A DNA stretch of 33,671 nt. Origin: Pseudomonadota bacterium (lineage in GTDB: Bacteria; Pseudomonadota; Alphaproteobacteria; Rhizobiales; Beijerinckiaceae). This document shows, piece by piece, positions 14,847 to 23,251 of the stretch. Where the stretch lies: the NCBI GenBank assembly GCA_021777795.1, contig JAJYDD010000004.1:1-33671 (forward strand), written 5' to 3'. A program made the translations under genes and the position numbers. How positions within the stretch are numbered: the first letter of the stretch is position 1; each line of letters starts with the position of its first letter. The notes beneath the pieces were generated by a model. That model ran no database searches, had not been told where the DNA came from, and saw nothing but the letters and a program-made list of their open reading frames with translations.

Positions 14847-15506
14847 TTGAGGGTTTTGCTTGTCGAAGACGATGCAATGATCGGCGAAGGGGTGGTCTGC
14901 GGCCTCAAATCGGCGGGCATGTCGGTCGATTGGGTGCGTGACGGCGTCCAGGCCGAAGCTGCGCTGCGCGAGGGCGGCTATGCGATCGCCCTGCTCGATC
15001 TCGGATTGCCCGGCGCGGACGGCTTTGAGGTTCTCAAGCGAGTGCGCGCCAAAGGCATCGAAACGCCGGTGCTCGTCATCACCGCGCGCGACGGCGTCGA
15101 CGATCGCGTCAACGGGCTCGACCTCGGCGCGGACGATTATCTCGTAAAGCCCTTCGAATTGCGTGAGTTGCAGGCGCGCATGCGCGCGCTGATCCGCCGA
15201 CGGGCGGGGCGCGCCACCTCGGCGCTGATCGCAGGCGCAAGCGAACTCAACACCGAGACACATGAATTGTCCCGCGACGGCGTCACCGAAGTGCTGCCGG
15301 CGCGGGAATTCGCCCTGATGCTCGCGCTCGTCGAGCGACCGGGCCGCATTCTATCGCGTTCGCAGATCGAAGAGCGCATCTACGGGTGGGGCGAAGAGGT
15401 CGAAAGCAATGCGGTCGACGTCTTGATCCACGCGATCCGGCGAAAATTCGGCAAAGACGTCATTCTCAACGTCCGCGGCGCGGGCTGGATGGCCCCAAAA
15501 TCATGA
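14847..15506 (+). CDS. OmpR/PhoB-family response regulator
   Basis: 219 residues from TTG 14847, chosen because GGAAGGA lies six bases upstream and the receiver domain starts immediately (MRVLLVEDD). Asp8, Asp9, phospho-acceptor Asp51 (LLDLGLPG), Thr79 and Lys101 (VKPF) form a complete receiver site. Residues about 125-217 are a winged-helix DNA-binding domain with AREFALMLALVERPG and the final NVRGAGWM hairpin. It resembles the QseB/PmrA/TctD subgroup. Its TGA overlaps the kinase ATG (ATGA, 15503-15506). It probably activates the downstream PepSY and membrane-protein genes, as such pairs often regulate adjacent envelope genes; the inducer is unknown. Confidence 0.92.
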   Translation: MRVLLVEDDAMIGEGVVCGLKSAGMSVDWVRDGVQAEAALREGGYAIALLDLGLPGADGFEVLKRVRAKGIETPVLVITARDGVDDRVNGLDLGADDYLVKPFELRELQARMRALIRRRAGRATSALIAGASELNTETHELSRDGVTEVLPAREFALMLALVERPGRILSRSQIEERIYGWGEEVESNAVDVLIHAIRRKFGKDVILNVRGAGWMAPKS

Positions 15507-16822
15507 GGCCGTCGCTCCGCCGCACGGCGCTGCTCTGGATGACGGGTCTGCTCACGGTCGTGGGCCTGGTCACGATCCTGATCGCTTATGTCTATGTCCG
15601 CGGCGAAACCGATGAATTCCTCGATGGCCAATTGCGACAGATCGCGCTCAATGCCGGAAACGGCATGTCGGCCGTCGACGCCCCGGCGGCGGCGGACCGT
15701 GACCCGGAGGACCAATTCGCCATAACGATCTGGAACGCGCACGGAGACGTCGTTCATCGATCCCTCGCCGGCGTCGATATTCCACGCCAGAGCCGGACGG
15801 GCTTCGCCGATGTGAGGGCCGCCGGCGAGCTATGGCACGTTTATACGACCAGCGACGGCAAACGCACGGTGGAAGTCGCGCAGCGCGAAACAGTTCGCGC
15901 GGAAATCATTGAAAGCGCGGCCATCGGGGCCGCCGCGCCGATCCTGATTGTGATCCCGCTCTCCTGGCTCGTTGTCGGCTGGGCGATGAATCGCATGCTC
16001 CGGCGGTTGGATGCGCTGGCGAGGGAAATTGCCGATCGAAGCGCTATGGCGCGGGAGCCGATCCCCTTGGAGGGCGCGCCGTTGGAAGTGGCGCCGCTCG
16101 TGGCCAGCATGAACGGGCTGATCGAGCGATTGCGTGCAGCGTTGGAAACGCAAAAGCGCTTTCTGGCCGACGCCGCGCACGAGCTGCGGACGCCGCTCGC
16201 GGCAATGCAGATACAAGTGGACAATCTGGCGGGCGATTGCGAGCGGCCTGACCCGCGCGTGGCGTTGTTGGCGGCCGGCGTGAAGCGCGCGGGCGCGCTG
16301 GTGAATCAACTGCTCCGCCTCGCGCGGCTCGATGCGCCCGATCCCACGGGCGGCGGGAAGGCCGATGTGGGCGCGCTCCTGCTCGATTGCGTGGCGGATA
16401 TCGCGCCGCTTGCGGAACGCAAGGACATTGACCTCGGCGCGTATATTCGAGCCCCTGCCGTCTGTGAAGCTGCGGAAGCGGACGTGCGGACTTTGTTCAG
16501 CGTCCTGATCGACAATGCTGTGCGCTACACACCCTCGGGTGGATCGGTCGACGTTTCTCTCTTTTCTCAAGGCGACCAGCCCATCGTCGAGATAGTCGAC
16601 ACGGGCCCCGGTTTGCCGCAAGGTCAGGAAGGCCGGATTTTCGACCGTTTCTTCAGGGGCGTCCCGCACGATCCGGAAGGGACGGGTCTTGGCCTGGCGA
16701 TCGCGCGGCGCATCGCCGAGCGTTACGCCTTGCGCCTCACCGTGGAAAACCGTGGCGACGGCCATAGAGGCGTATGCGCGCGGGTTGCGTTCGGAGCGGC
16801 GCCGAAAGCCGGAACGGGCTAA
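15503..16822 (+). CDS. QseC-like sensor histidine kinase
   Basis: 439 residues. Two membrane helices (about 8-32 and 139-162) enclose a periplasmic sensor of about 105 residues, followed by a HAMP-like linker. The phospho-acceptor His226 lies in FLADAAHELRTPLAAMQ. The ATP-binding domain has Asn338 (LIDNAVRYT), the G1 box DTGPG (366-370), FDRFF and G2 GTGLGLAIARRI (393-404). It autophosphorylates and feeds the regulator that precedes it. The periplasmic part resembles 2CSK_N-type domains found in QseC and TctE kinases, whose ligands vary. Translation is coupled to the regulator by the ATGA overlap. The next gene, a PepSY protein, starts 95 bases later. Confidence 0.92.
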   Translation: MRPSLRRTALLWMTGLLTVVGLVTILIAYVYVRGETDEFLDGQLRQIALNAGNGMSAVDAPAAADRDPEDQFAITIWNAHGDVVHRSLAGVDIPRQSRTGFADVRAAGELWHVYTTSDGKRTVEVAQRETVRAEIIESAAIGAAAPILIVIPLSWLVVGWAMNRMLRRLDALAREIADRSAMAREPIPLEGAPLEVAPLVASMNGLIERLRAALETQKRFLADAAHELRTPLAAMQIQVDNLAGDCERPDPRVALLAAGVKRAGALVNQLLRLARLDAPDPTGGGKADVGALLLDCVADIAPLAERKDIDLGAYIRAPAVCEAAEADVRTLFSVLIDNAVRYTPSGGSVDVSLFSQGDQPIVEIVDTGPGLPQGQEGRIFDRFFRGVPHDPEGTGLGLAIARRIAERYALRLTVENRGDGHRGVCARVAFGAAPKAGTG

Positions 16823-16917
16823 TTCCCTCCTAATTCTGGAGCGCTACAGAGGCCCACAACCCGCCCGCCTCCTTGCGACGACGTCGCTCTCAGGGAACGG
16901 GCCTCTCGGAGACTAAA

Positions 16918-17235
16918 ATGAAAATAACCGCATTTCGATTCGTCGCCGCGCTCGGCACGGCGGCGCTCTTGCCGGCCATCGCCTCTCCGGCTTTCGCCTA
17001 TACCGGCCAGAACCTGGCCCACGAGGCCAAGATCAGCATCGACCAAGCCCGCAGCATCGCGCTCAAGGCCCATCCCGGCAAGATCACCGACGAGGAACTT
17101 GAACGGGAAGGCGGCGGCAGCGGGCTTCGTTATTCCTTCGACATCAAGCATGGCCGGGTCACGCAGGAAGTCGGAGTCGATGCGGCCACCGGACGCGTTC
17201 TGGAAAACAAGGCCGAAGGCGCAAATCCGGACTGA
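16918..17235 (+). CDS. Exported PepSY-domain protein
   Basis: 105 residues from ATG 16918, with GGAG six bases upstream. A Sec signal peptide ends at FAYA-type text near residue 27. The mature protein is one PepSY domain: ISIDQARSIALKAHPGKI, then LRYSFDIKHG and a closing TQEVGVDAATGRVL strand. Small periplasmic PepSY proteins often accompany QseBC-like two-component systems and may act as sensors or accessory inhibitors. It follows the kinase in the same direction and is itself followed by a rho-independent terminator, so it closes the first transcription unit of this cluster. Confidence 0.88.
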   Translation: MKITAFRFVAALGTAALLPAIASPAFAYTGQNLAHEAKISIDQARSIALKAHPGKITDEELEREGGGSGLRYSFDIKHGRVTQEVGVDAATGRVLENKAEGANPD

Positions 17236-17258
17236 GCGCCTCGAATAAACGCAAAATA

Positions 17259-17290
17259 CCCGCCCCGCGCTTTGCCGGGCGGGCTTTTCT
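17259..17290 (+). terminator. Rho-independent terminator after the PepSY gene
   Basis: CCCGCCC (17259-17265) pairs exactly with GGGCGGG (17277-17283) around an 11-base loop and is followed by CTTTTCTTTG. It ends 14 bases before the start codon of the COG4705 gene, so it could cap the upstream unit or act as an attenuator for the next gene. Confidence 0.75.
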
Positions 17291-17304
17291 TTGATGAGGA
17301 AGCC

Positions 17305-18096
17305 ATGACCGAAACCCAAAACGACCATGTCTTGAGCAAAGTGCCCGCGGTGACGCTTGGCTTCTGGATCATCAAAATATTGGCGACGACGCTTGGGGAG
17401 ACCGGCGGCGACGCGGTCACGATGAGCATGTTGCATGCGGACAAGCACGCGAACAACGGCGGCTATCTGATTGGAACCGGAATTTTCCTCGTCATCTTCG
17501 TCGCCGCCGTGGTCGCCCAGATTTTGACGAAAAAGTTCAATCCTTGGGTCTACTGGATCGCCATCGTGGCATCGACGACGGTCGGCACGACCATGGCCGA
17601 TTTCTTCGATCGTTCGCTGGGCATCGGCTACACCGGCGGCTCCTCGATCCTGCTCGCCTGCGTCATCGGCTCGCTGGCGCTGTGGTATTTCACGCTGGGT
17701 TCGATCAATGTTCAGACGGTCGCGACGCCGAAGGTGGAAATCTTCTACTGGCTGACGATCACGTTTTCGCAGACCCTCGGCACCGCTCTCGGCGACTGGA
17801 TGGCGGACGATACCGGGCTCGGATTTGCCGGAGGCGCGCTCGTGTTCGGCGCGGCTCTCGCGGTGCTAGCCGCCTTCTATTATTGGACGCGCATCTCGCG
17901 AGTCTTCCTGTTCTGGGGCGCTTTCATCCTGACTCGACCGCTCGGCGCGACCGTCGGTGATTTTCTCGACAAGCCTTACCATCTGGGAGGCTTGGCGCTC
18001 AGCCGCTTCTACGCTTCGTCAGTCCTGATAGTCGCGATCGTCGCGCTGGTTGTCCTATTGCCCCAGAGGGCGGGCCGACATCCGTCCGCGACATAG
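17305..18096 (+). CDS. COG4705/DUF347 multi-pass membrane protein
   Basis: 263 residues from ATG 17305, with GAGGA a few bases upstream. About eight hydrophobic helices are visible. Four repeats each carry G-x3-[GA]-D: Gly31-Asp36 (GETGGD), Gly94-Asp99 (GTTMAD), Gly159-Asp164 (GTALGD) and Gly214-Asp219 (GATVGD), which is the DUF347 repeat pattern. The four buried acidic residues suggest a cation-handling core, but no transport activity is established for the family. It sits directly after the PepSY terminator and before a second multi-pass protein, all in one direction. The likely regulator is the upstream two-component system. Confidence 0.85.
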   Translation: MTETQNDHVLSKVPAVTLGFWIIKILATTLGETGGDAVTMSMLHADKHANNGGYLIGTGIFLVIFVAAVVAQILTKKFNPWVYWIAIVASTTVGTTMADFFDRSLGIGYTGGSSILLACVIGSLALWYFTLGSINVQTVATPKVEIFYWLTITFSQTLGTALGDWMADDTGLGFAGGALVFGAALAVLAAFYYWTRISRVFLFWGAFILTRPLGATVGDFLDKPYHLGGLALSRFYASSVLIVAIVALVVLLPQRAGRHPSAT

Positions 18097-18215
18097 CGCA
18101 TCGCCGATCGGCTTCGGGATTTGCGATGTTAAGAGGCTTCTCGTTCGGGGTGTTGGCGAATCGGGGAGACTTTCGAGCTGAATTTCGTAAAAGGGCCGCA
18201 GCAACGAGGTTTGGC

Positions 18216-18986
18216 ATGGACATACACTGGGCGCATGTCGCCCCCACTCTGTTAGCGGCGTTCCTGGCTTCGCTGGTCGAGTTTGTCGAAGCCCTTACGG
18301 TCGTGCTGGCGGTCGGCGCTGTGCGAGGTTGGCGCGGGGCCGTGGGCGGCGCGGGAGCGGCGCTCCTGGTTTTGGCCGCCTTGGTGCTGGCGTTAGGTCC
18401 GGCAATCGCCCGGATTCCCCAAAACGTCGTCCAGCTTGGGCTTGGCGCGCTTTTGCTGTTGTTCGGAATGCGCTGGTTGCGCAAGGCGATCCTTCGCTCG
18501 GCGGGCGTCATACCCCTGCACGACGAGGAGGAAGCCTACGCCAAGGAAAGCGCGGCCTTGCGCGCGTTCGGCGGCATGACCCAGGGTTGGGACAAGATTG
18601 CGGTCGCCACATCCTTCAAGATCACGATGGTGGAGGGCATCGAGGTCGTCTTCATCGTGATCGCCATGGGCGGCGGGGGCCACGGGCTTTTGATTCCGGC
18701 CATCGTCGGCGCGCTCGCCGCCTTGGGGTTGGTCTGCCTTCTGGGCCTAGCCTTGCACCGGCCCGTCGCCATGATTCCTGAGAACACCCTGAAATTCGTG
18801 GTCGGATTGCTTGTCTGCTCGTTTGGCACCTTCTGGGTCGGCGAAGGAATGGGCATCGTATGGCCCGGGCAGGATTGGTCGCTTGCGGCGCTCAATGCCG
18901 GCTATCTGGCGTCGGCGCTTGTGCTGGTGTTCCTCTGCCGCGCTCGGGCCGCGCGCCCTGTCGCTGCGCGAAGGAGTCAGGCATGA
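18216..18986 (+). CDS. COG4280-type membrane protein with duplicated E-x2-E motif
   Basis: 256 residues from ATG 18216 (GAGG upstream). ATG 18126 is also in frame, but its 30 extra residues are basic and unlike a membrane-protein start. Six or seven hydrophobic helices are seen. Two helices share the pattern VE-x2-E followed by eight or so hydrophobic residues: Glu22/Glu25 in LVEFVEALTVVLAVG and Glu140/Glu143 in MVEGIEVVFIVIAMG. This internal duplication recalls the REGLE-type helices of FTR1 iron permeases and other cation carriers, but I do not assign a substrate. Its TGA overlaps the ATG of the next small gene (ATGA at 18983-18986), so the two are coupled. Confidence 0.8.
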   Translation: MDIHWAHVAPTLLAAFLASLVEFVEALTVVLAVGAVRGWRGAVGGAGAALLVLAALVLALGPAIARIPQNVVQLGLGALLLLFGMRWLRKAILRSAGVIPLHDEEEAYAKESAALRAFGGMTQGWDKIAVATSFKITMVEGIEVVFIVIAMGGGGHGLLIPAIVGALAALGLVCLLGLALHRPVAMIPENTLKFVVGLLVCSFGTFWVGEGMGIVWPGQDWSLAALNAGYLASALVLVFLCRARAARPVAARRSQA

Positions 18987-19195
18987 ACTGGCTCAGATCG
19001 ATCTGGTCGGAATTGATCGGCCTGTTCGTCGACGACGGAAAATTCGCCCTTTCCCTGTTGATCTGGCTGATCGCGTGCGGCGTGGCGCTTCCTCGCCTTG
19101 GCCTGCCCACATTCCTGCCGCCCGTGACCCTGTTCGCCGGGCTGGTCGTGATCCTGGCCTTGAGCGCAGTGCGGCGAACCGGGCCGCGACCGTGA
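18983..19195 (+). CDS. Small two-helix membrane protein
   Basis: 70 residues, ATG 18983, with AAGGAG six bases upstream and a 4-base overlap with the COG4280 stop. Two hydrophobic segments (about 20-37 and 44-62) are joined by a Pro-rich LPTFLPP turn; the C-terminus is basic. The family is not recognised. The strong ribosome site and coupling suggest it is made with the COG4280 protein and may be a subunit or stabiliser of it. It is the last gene before a stretch with transposase debris. Confidence 0.72.
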   Translation: MNWLRSIWSELIGLFVDDGKFALSLLIWLIACGVALPRLGLPTFLPPVTLFAGLVVILALSAVRRTGPRP

Positions 19196-19240
19196 ACGCT
19201 GTCGCCGTCGATGTGATGTAAAACGCCGGCGCGACCAAGC

Positions 19241-19380
19241 GGTTGCGTCGCGACGCATGATCTGCACGAGGCCGACCTGTCCAAACGCGACCTGTTGGTT
19301 ATCCAGATGGACGGCATCGACATCCGCGAGGACCTTGCGCGGCGGTCGGAGTCGATGGCGAGAGAGACATGTAGCAGCGC
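19241..19380 (+). pseudogene. Scrap of an IS256-type (Mutator) transposase
   Basis: Frame 19265 reads ADLSKRDLLVIQMDGIDI then REDL, matching the DLS..DLLAIQIDGIHI segment around the first catalytic Asp of IS256-family transposases. After a one-base frameshift the next expected piece, AAVGVDGE, appears at about 19340-19365. Nothing else of the roughly 400-residue enzyme is present and I see no terminal inverted repeats, so this is a dead relic. Confidence 0.6.
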
Positions 19381-19806
19381 GGGCATGATGTCGGCTCTTA
19401 TCCGCGGGTCGAGGTATCACCGGCCGACGTCGACTTGGCCATTGTGCTATCGCAAGCTTTGTGGGGGCTCTGCCAGAGGTGGCGTCCCGCCAGACGAACC
19501 AGGGTAGGACGGCGGGCGCAGTCGGCAGATTGCCGAGCCGTTCAGGTCTCGACGCGCATCGGTTTGGAGGACGCTCTCTGAACGGAAAGAGCTTACAGTG
19601 TCGACGCCAGTGGCTTACGTAGCGCGGTGATAGGGGCTGTCATTTCCTCGGCGGGGTAGAGTGCGGCGGGTCGTCGCGCCAAACTTTCGCTAAACTCCGA
19701 GGCGCCAAAAGACGGGGTCAATGAGGGCGCCCGTGTTGTCCGAACGTGGTCCCAAGAGGCGCGCAACGGCGCAAGCGAGATTTCCTCACGTAACTACTGA
19801 AAACAT
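19381..19806. other. Gene-free stretch between transposase scrap and tRNA
   Basis: I see no recognisable gene here. Short open frames on both strands lack ribosome sites and family motifs. Together with the transposase scrap it looks like decayed mobile-element or island-edge DNA at the 3' end of a tRNA gene. Confidence 0.45.
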
Positions 19807-19880
19807 TGGAGCGGGCGAAGGGAATCGAACCCTCGTATGAAGCTTGGGAAGCTTCCGTTCTACCATTGAACTACGCCCGC
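19807..19880 (-). tRNA. tRNA-Gly (anticodon CCC), CCA encoded
   Basis: On the minus strand GCGGGCG pairs with CGCCCGC to form the acceptor stem, followed by discriminator T and an encoded CCA (19809-19807). The D arm is GTTC-AATGGTA-GAAC. The anticodon arm is GAAGC-TTCCCAA-GCTTC, placing CCC at positions 34-36. The T arm is GAGGG-TTCGATT-CCCTT with one G-T wobble. Length is 71 bases without CCA. It reads GGG glycine codons. Its 3' end faces the decayed DNA at 19196-19806. Confidence 0.96.
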
Positions 19881-19915
19881 GCGCCGCGCCATTCTGGCCT
19901 AGCGCGGCTGGAAAT

Positions 19916-21616
19916 TCAACCCCGTTTCGCGCTTTGCCCGCGCGCTTCGAGATCGTAGAGATCCTTCTTGGAAATCTTGCCGACGGCGGTCTTGGGCAAA
20001 TCGGCGATGATTTCCAAGGCGCCGATCATCTCGTGCTTGCCGAGCTTGTCGCGCAGGAACAGCTTCATCTCGTCAAGGGTCGGCGCGGGCGCGCCCGGCT
20101 TCAGCTTGACGAAGGCCTTGGGCTGCTGGCCGCGATAGGCGTCCGGAATGCCGATGACGCTGACCTCCGCCACTGCGGGATGCTGGTAGATCGCCTCCTC
20201 GATGACGCGGGGGTAAACGTTGAAGCCGCCGCACAACAGCATGTCCTTGGTGCGGTCGACGATATAGAGATAGCCGTCATCGTCCATGTAGCCGACGTCG
20301 CCGGTGGGAAAAAAGCCGTCCGGCGTGAAGGCGTTGTGCGTCGCCTTCCAATAGCCTTTCATGATGTTGGGGCCGCGCACGAGAATCTCGCCCTTCTCGC
20401 CGAGCGTGGCGTATTCGCCGGGTTTGGAGACGTCGCCGAAGCGGAACTCGACGCCCGGCAGCGGGATGCCGCAGGAGCCGGGCTTGATCGGCCCGTCCGG
20501 CGGCGTGAACGTGCCGGTCGGCGAGGTCTCGGTCATGCCCCAGCCCTCGCACAGCCGGCAGCCGGAAAGCTCCTGGAACTGCTGCTGTACTTCGAGCGGC
20601 AGCGGCGCGCCGCCGGAGCAACAGGTCTTCAGCGAGGCGAGATCCTCGAGCTTGATCCCCGGCAGGCCGAGCACGGCGACGAACATCGTCGGCACGCCGC
20701 AGAACACGGTCGCCTTCTTGGTCGCGATGTCCTTGACCACCGCCGCCGTATCGAAGCGCGTATGCAGGATGAGTTCGGCGCCGATCGACAGGCCGAGCAG
20801 CATGTTGACCGACAGCGCATAGATGTGGAACGGCGGCAGCACCGCCAGCATCCGCTCCTCGCCCTCGCGCAGCGGGTTCGATCCCGCCGCCATGCTCTGG
20901 CGATATTGGGCGTTGGCCGCCGTCAGGTTGGCGTGGGTCAGCATCGCGCCCTTGGGCAGGCCGGTGGTGCCGCCGGTATATTGCAGCACCGCGATCGCCT
21001 CGGCGGGGTCGCCGACAGGGTGGACGACAGGCGCGGCCTTGCCGGCGAGCAGGTCTTTGAAGGCGACGATGCGCTCGCCATAGGCGACGGGGCTCAACAT
21101 GCCGCCTTTGGCCATTTGCGCGCGAACGAGATCGGGCGCCGGGGTCATCTCGGCGATCTCGCCGACGACCAGCGTCTTCAGCCGCGTCTTGGCGAGCAGG
21201 CGCTCCATCTGTGGATAGAGCGCGGCGAGATCGAGCGTGACGAGAATGTCGGTCTCGCTATCCTCGACCTTGTGCTCCAGCACGCGCTCGGCGTCGAGCG
21301 GGGAATAGTTGACGACCGCGCCGCCGGCTTTCAGCACGCCGAAGAATGCGATGACGTAATGCGGCGTGTTGGGCAGATAAAGCCCGACATGCACGCCTGG
21401 CCCGACACCGAGGCGCTGCAAGCCGGCCGCGAAACGATCCGCCGCCGCGTCCAACTCGCGATAGCTGGTGCGACGGCCCATGAATTCGAGCGCCGGCAGA
21501 TCGCCGAAGCGCGCCGCCGAGCGGGTGAGGATGTCCTGCACTGGCCCCGTCGGCAGGGCGGCATCCCAGCGCGCGCCCTCGGGATAGGATTTCCGCCAGG
21601 GTTGGGCTTCGGTCAA
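19916..21616 (-). CDS. Long-chain (dicarboxylic) acyl-CoA ligase
   Basis: 566 residues, an AMP-forming ANL enzyme that activates fatty or related acids to CoA thioesters. The P-loop YTGGTTGLPKGA is at 213-224. EGWGMTETSP supplies the adenylate-binding motif, and FFPTGDVGYMDDDGYLYIVD leads into the hinge. The catalytic Lys lies in LPKTAVGKISKKDL near residue 547. The start is TTG 21616, with AGGAAAGGA about nine bases upstream; no ATG is available nearby. It follows the WS/DGAT gene by 48 bases in the same direction, so it probably supplies acyl-CoA to that acyltransferase. The best family fit is long-chain fatty acid or pimeloyl-type ligase; chain length cannot be read from sequence. Confidence 0.9.
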   Translation of the reverse strand: MTEAQPWRKSYPEGARWDAALPTGPVQDILTRSAARFGDLPALEFMGRRTSYRELDAAADRFAAGLQRLGVGPGVHVGLYLPNTPHYVIAFFGVLKAGGAVVNYSPLDAERVLEHKVEDSETDILVTLDLAALYPQMERLLAKTRLKTLVVGEIAEMTPAPDLVRAQMAKGGMLSPVAYGERIVAFKDLLAGKAAPVVHPVGDPAEAIAVLQYTGGTTGLPKGAMLTHANLTAANAQYRQSMAAGSNPLREGEERMLAVLPPFHIYALSVNMLLGLSIGAELILHTRFDTAAVVKDIATKKATVFCGVPTMFVAVLGLPGIKLEDLASLKTCCSGGAPLPLEVQQQFQELSGCRLCEGWGMTETSPTGTFTPPDGPIKPGSCGIPLPGVEFRFGDVSKPGEYATLGEKGEILVRGPNIMKGYWKATHNAFTPDGFFPTGDVGYMDDDGYLYIVDRTKDMLLCGGFNVYPRVIEEAIYQHPAVAEVSVIGIPDAYRGQQPKAFVKLKPGAPAPTLDEMKLFLRDKLGKHEMIGALEIIADLPKTAVGKISKKDLYDLEARGQSAKRG

Positions 21617-21664
21617 ATCCAGTTTCCTTTCCTCAGATTCACGCGCGCAACGGCGCCGATCGCC

Positions 21665-23251
21665 TCAGGCGCGGGCGCGGGCGCGCGGCTTTTTCGCCGC
21701 CGGCGCGGCGGGCGCGGGCTCGGGCGCGGGCTCGGGCGCTTTGGCCAAGCCGTAAGCGCGCTCCAGCGTCTCCAACTCCTGTGGCAGCATCAGCGCCAGC
21801 GAGTGCAACTCCGGCAGCACGTTGGCGCCGGCGATGAGGCCGAAATCGAGCTGGTCGCGATAGCCCTGCACGGTGATGTTGAGCGCCAGCGAATGGGTGG
21901 CGATGGAGACCGGGAAGATGTGGATCAACTCGGCGCCGGCCGCGTAGAGCGGTTTGCGCGAGCCCGGCACGTTGGAGATCGTCACATTCGCCGGCACCGG
22001 CAGATGGTCGGAGAGATTGGTGCGGCTGTAGAGCAGCGACAGCATCTGAATCAGCATCGGCGCGCCGAGCGCGGAAAACTGCGTCAGCTTGGGCACGAGG
22101 GGCTTGAACGGATCGACCTGGCTCTTGGAGGTCTTGGTTTCCGCGATGATCTTTTCGAGCCGCGCCTTCGGGTCGGCGATGTCGCTCGCCAGCGAGCAAT
22201 ACATGCCGAACACCTGGTTGTTGGCGGCGCCATCGCCGCTTTCGCGCAGCGAGATCGGCACGGCGGCCTTCAACGACTTCGCCGGGAGTTGGTTCGTCGC
22301 CGACAGATGGCGGCGCAACATGCCGCTGGAGATCGCCAGCACCACATCGTTGAGCTTGCCGCCCGCCGCCGCCGCCACCGCTTTCGCGCGCGACAGCGAC
22401 ACGGAGACGCCGGCGAAGCTGCGCTCGGAGGAAATCTGTTTGTTGAGGCAGGTCGAGGGCGCCGTCATGTCGCCCAGCGACTGCATCGCGCCGGGCTCGG
22501 CGAATTTGGCGGCGATGCCGCCGATCGCCTTGGCGATGTCGGGCAAGCCCTTGAGCAGCGTCAGCGGCTGCTGCAACTGCTGCATCCACATGTCGCGCAA
22601 GGCGGCGCCGAGATCGGGCGCGCGGCCGCCGAGCATGGCCGCCTGCGTCTTCAGCGCCGGTTCGAGCCCGAGCGGATCGCTCCACAGGCTCGCATAGCCC
22701 GCGAACAACTCGCCGACTTGACCCAGCGCATCGGGCGCGGCGGCCTTGGCGGCGGGCGGCGGCGCGATATGGCCGTCGCCATAGACGATCTCCGTCAGCG
22801 CCGCGCCGGCGCCGCCGTCGATGAGCGCATGATGGACCTTGGAATAGAGGCCGATCTCGTTGTTCGGCAGGCCCTCGAAGACATAGAATTCCCACAGCGG
22901 CCGGGCGCGGTTCAGCAGCTTGGCGTGCATCCAACCGACGAGCCGCTCCAGCGTGGCGCGATCATGCGGGGCGGGCAGGGCGCCGCGAAAGATGTGGCGG
23001 TCGAGGTCGAATTGCTCGTCCTCGACCCAACTCGGGTTGTCGAGGTCGAGCGGCATACGCGCCAGCTTCCATTTCAGCATCGGCGCCAGATGCAGCCGCG
23101 CGGCGATCTGTGCCTTGAAATCCTCGAAGAAATCGCCGCGATAGCCCTCCGGCAATTTGAAGATCGCCATGCTGCCGACATGCATCGGCGTCTCCGGCGT
23201 CTCCAGATAGAGGAAGGCGCCATCAACGCTGGTGAGTTTGCGCGCGCTCAT
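21665..23251 (-). CDS. Wax ester synthase/diacylglycerol acyltransferase (WS/DGAT)
   Basis: 528 residues from ATG 23251, chosen because AGGAGG lies seven bases upstream and the conserved LTSVDGAFLYLETPETPMHVG begins at once. The frame is open further upstream, but that part reads across the hydrolase gene. The catalytic HHxxxDG motif is intact: His140, His141, Asp145 and Gly146 (HHALIDG). The family esterifies fatty alcohols or diacylglycerol with acyl-CoA, making wax esters or triacylglycerol at the inner membrane. The C-terminal 25 residues are Pro/Ala then Lys/Arg repeats, possibly a lipid-binding tail. The start overlaps the hydrolase stop (ATGA). Confidence 0.93.
   Translation of the reverse strand: MSARKLTSVDGAFLYLETPETPMHVGSMAIFKLPEGYRGDFFEDFKAQIAARLHLAPMLKWKLARMPLDLDNPSWVEDEQFDLDRHIFRGALPAPHDRATLERLVGWMHAKLLNRARPLWEFYVFEGLPNNEIGLYSKVHHALIDGGAGAALTEIVYGDGHIAPPPAAKAAAPDALGQVGELFAGYASLWSDPLGLEPALKTQAAMLGGRAPDLGAALRDMWMQQLQQPLTLLKGLPDIAKAIGGIAAKFAEPGAMQSLGDMTAPSTCLNKQISSERSFAGVSVSLSRAKAVAAAAGGKLNDVVLAISSGMLRRHLSATNQLPAKSLKAAVPISLRESGDGAANNQVFGMYCSLASDIADPKARLEKIIAETKTSKSQVDPFKPLVPKLTQFSALGAPMLIQMLSLLYSRTNLSDHLPVPANVTISNVPGSRKPLYAAGAELIHIFPVSIATHSLALNITVQGYRDQLDFGLIAGANVLPELHSLALMLPQELETLERAYGLAKAPEPAPEPAPAAPAAKKPRARARA

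Noticed and set aside
13904-14920. Open frame of 338 codons on the minus strand
   Set aside because: It overlaps the sqr start in another frame and is Ser/Pro/Arg-rich. Only the short cytochrome-like pieces in neighbouring frames are meaningful.
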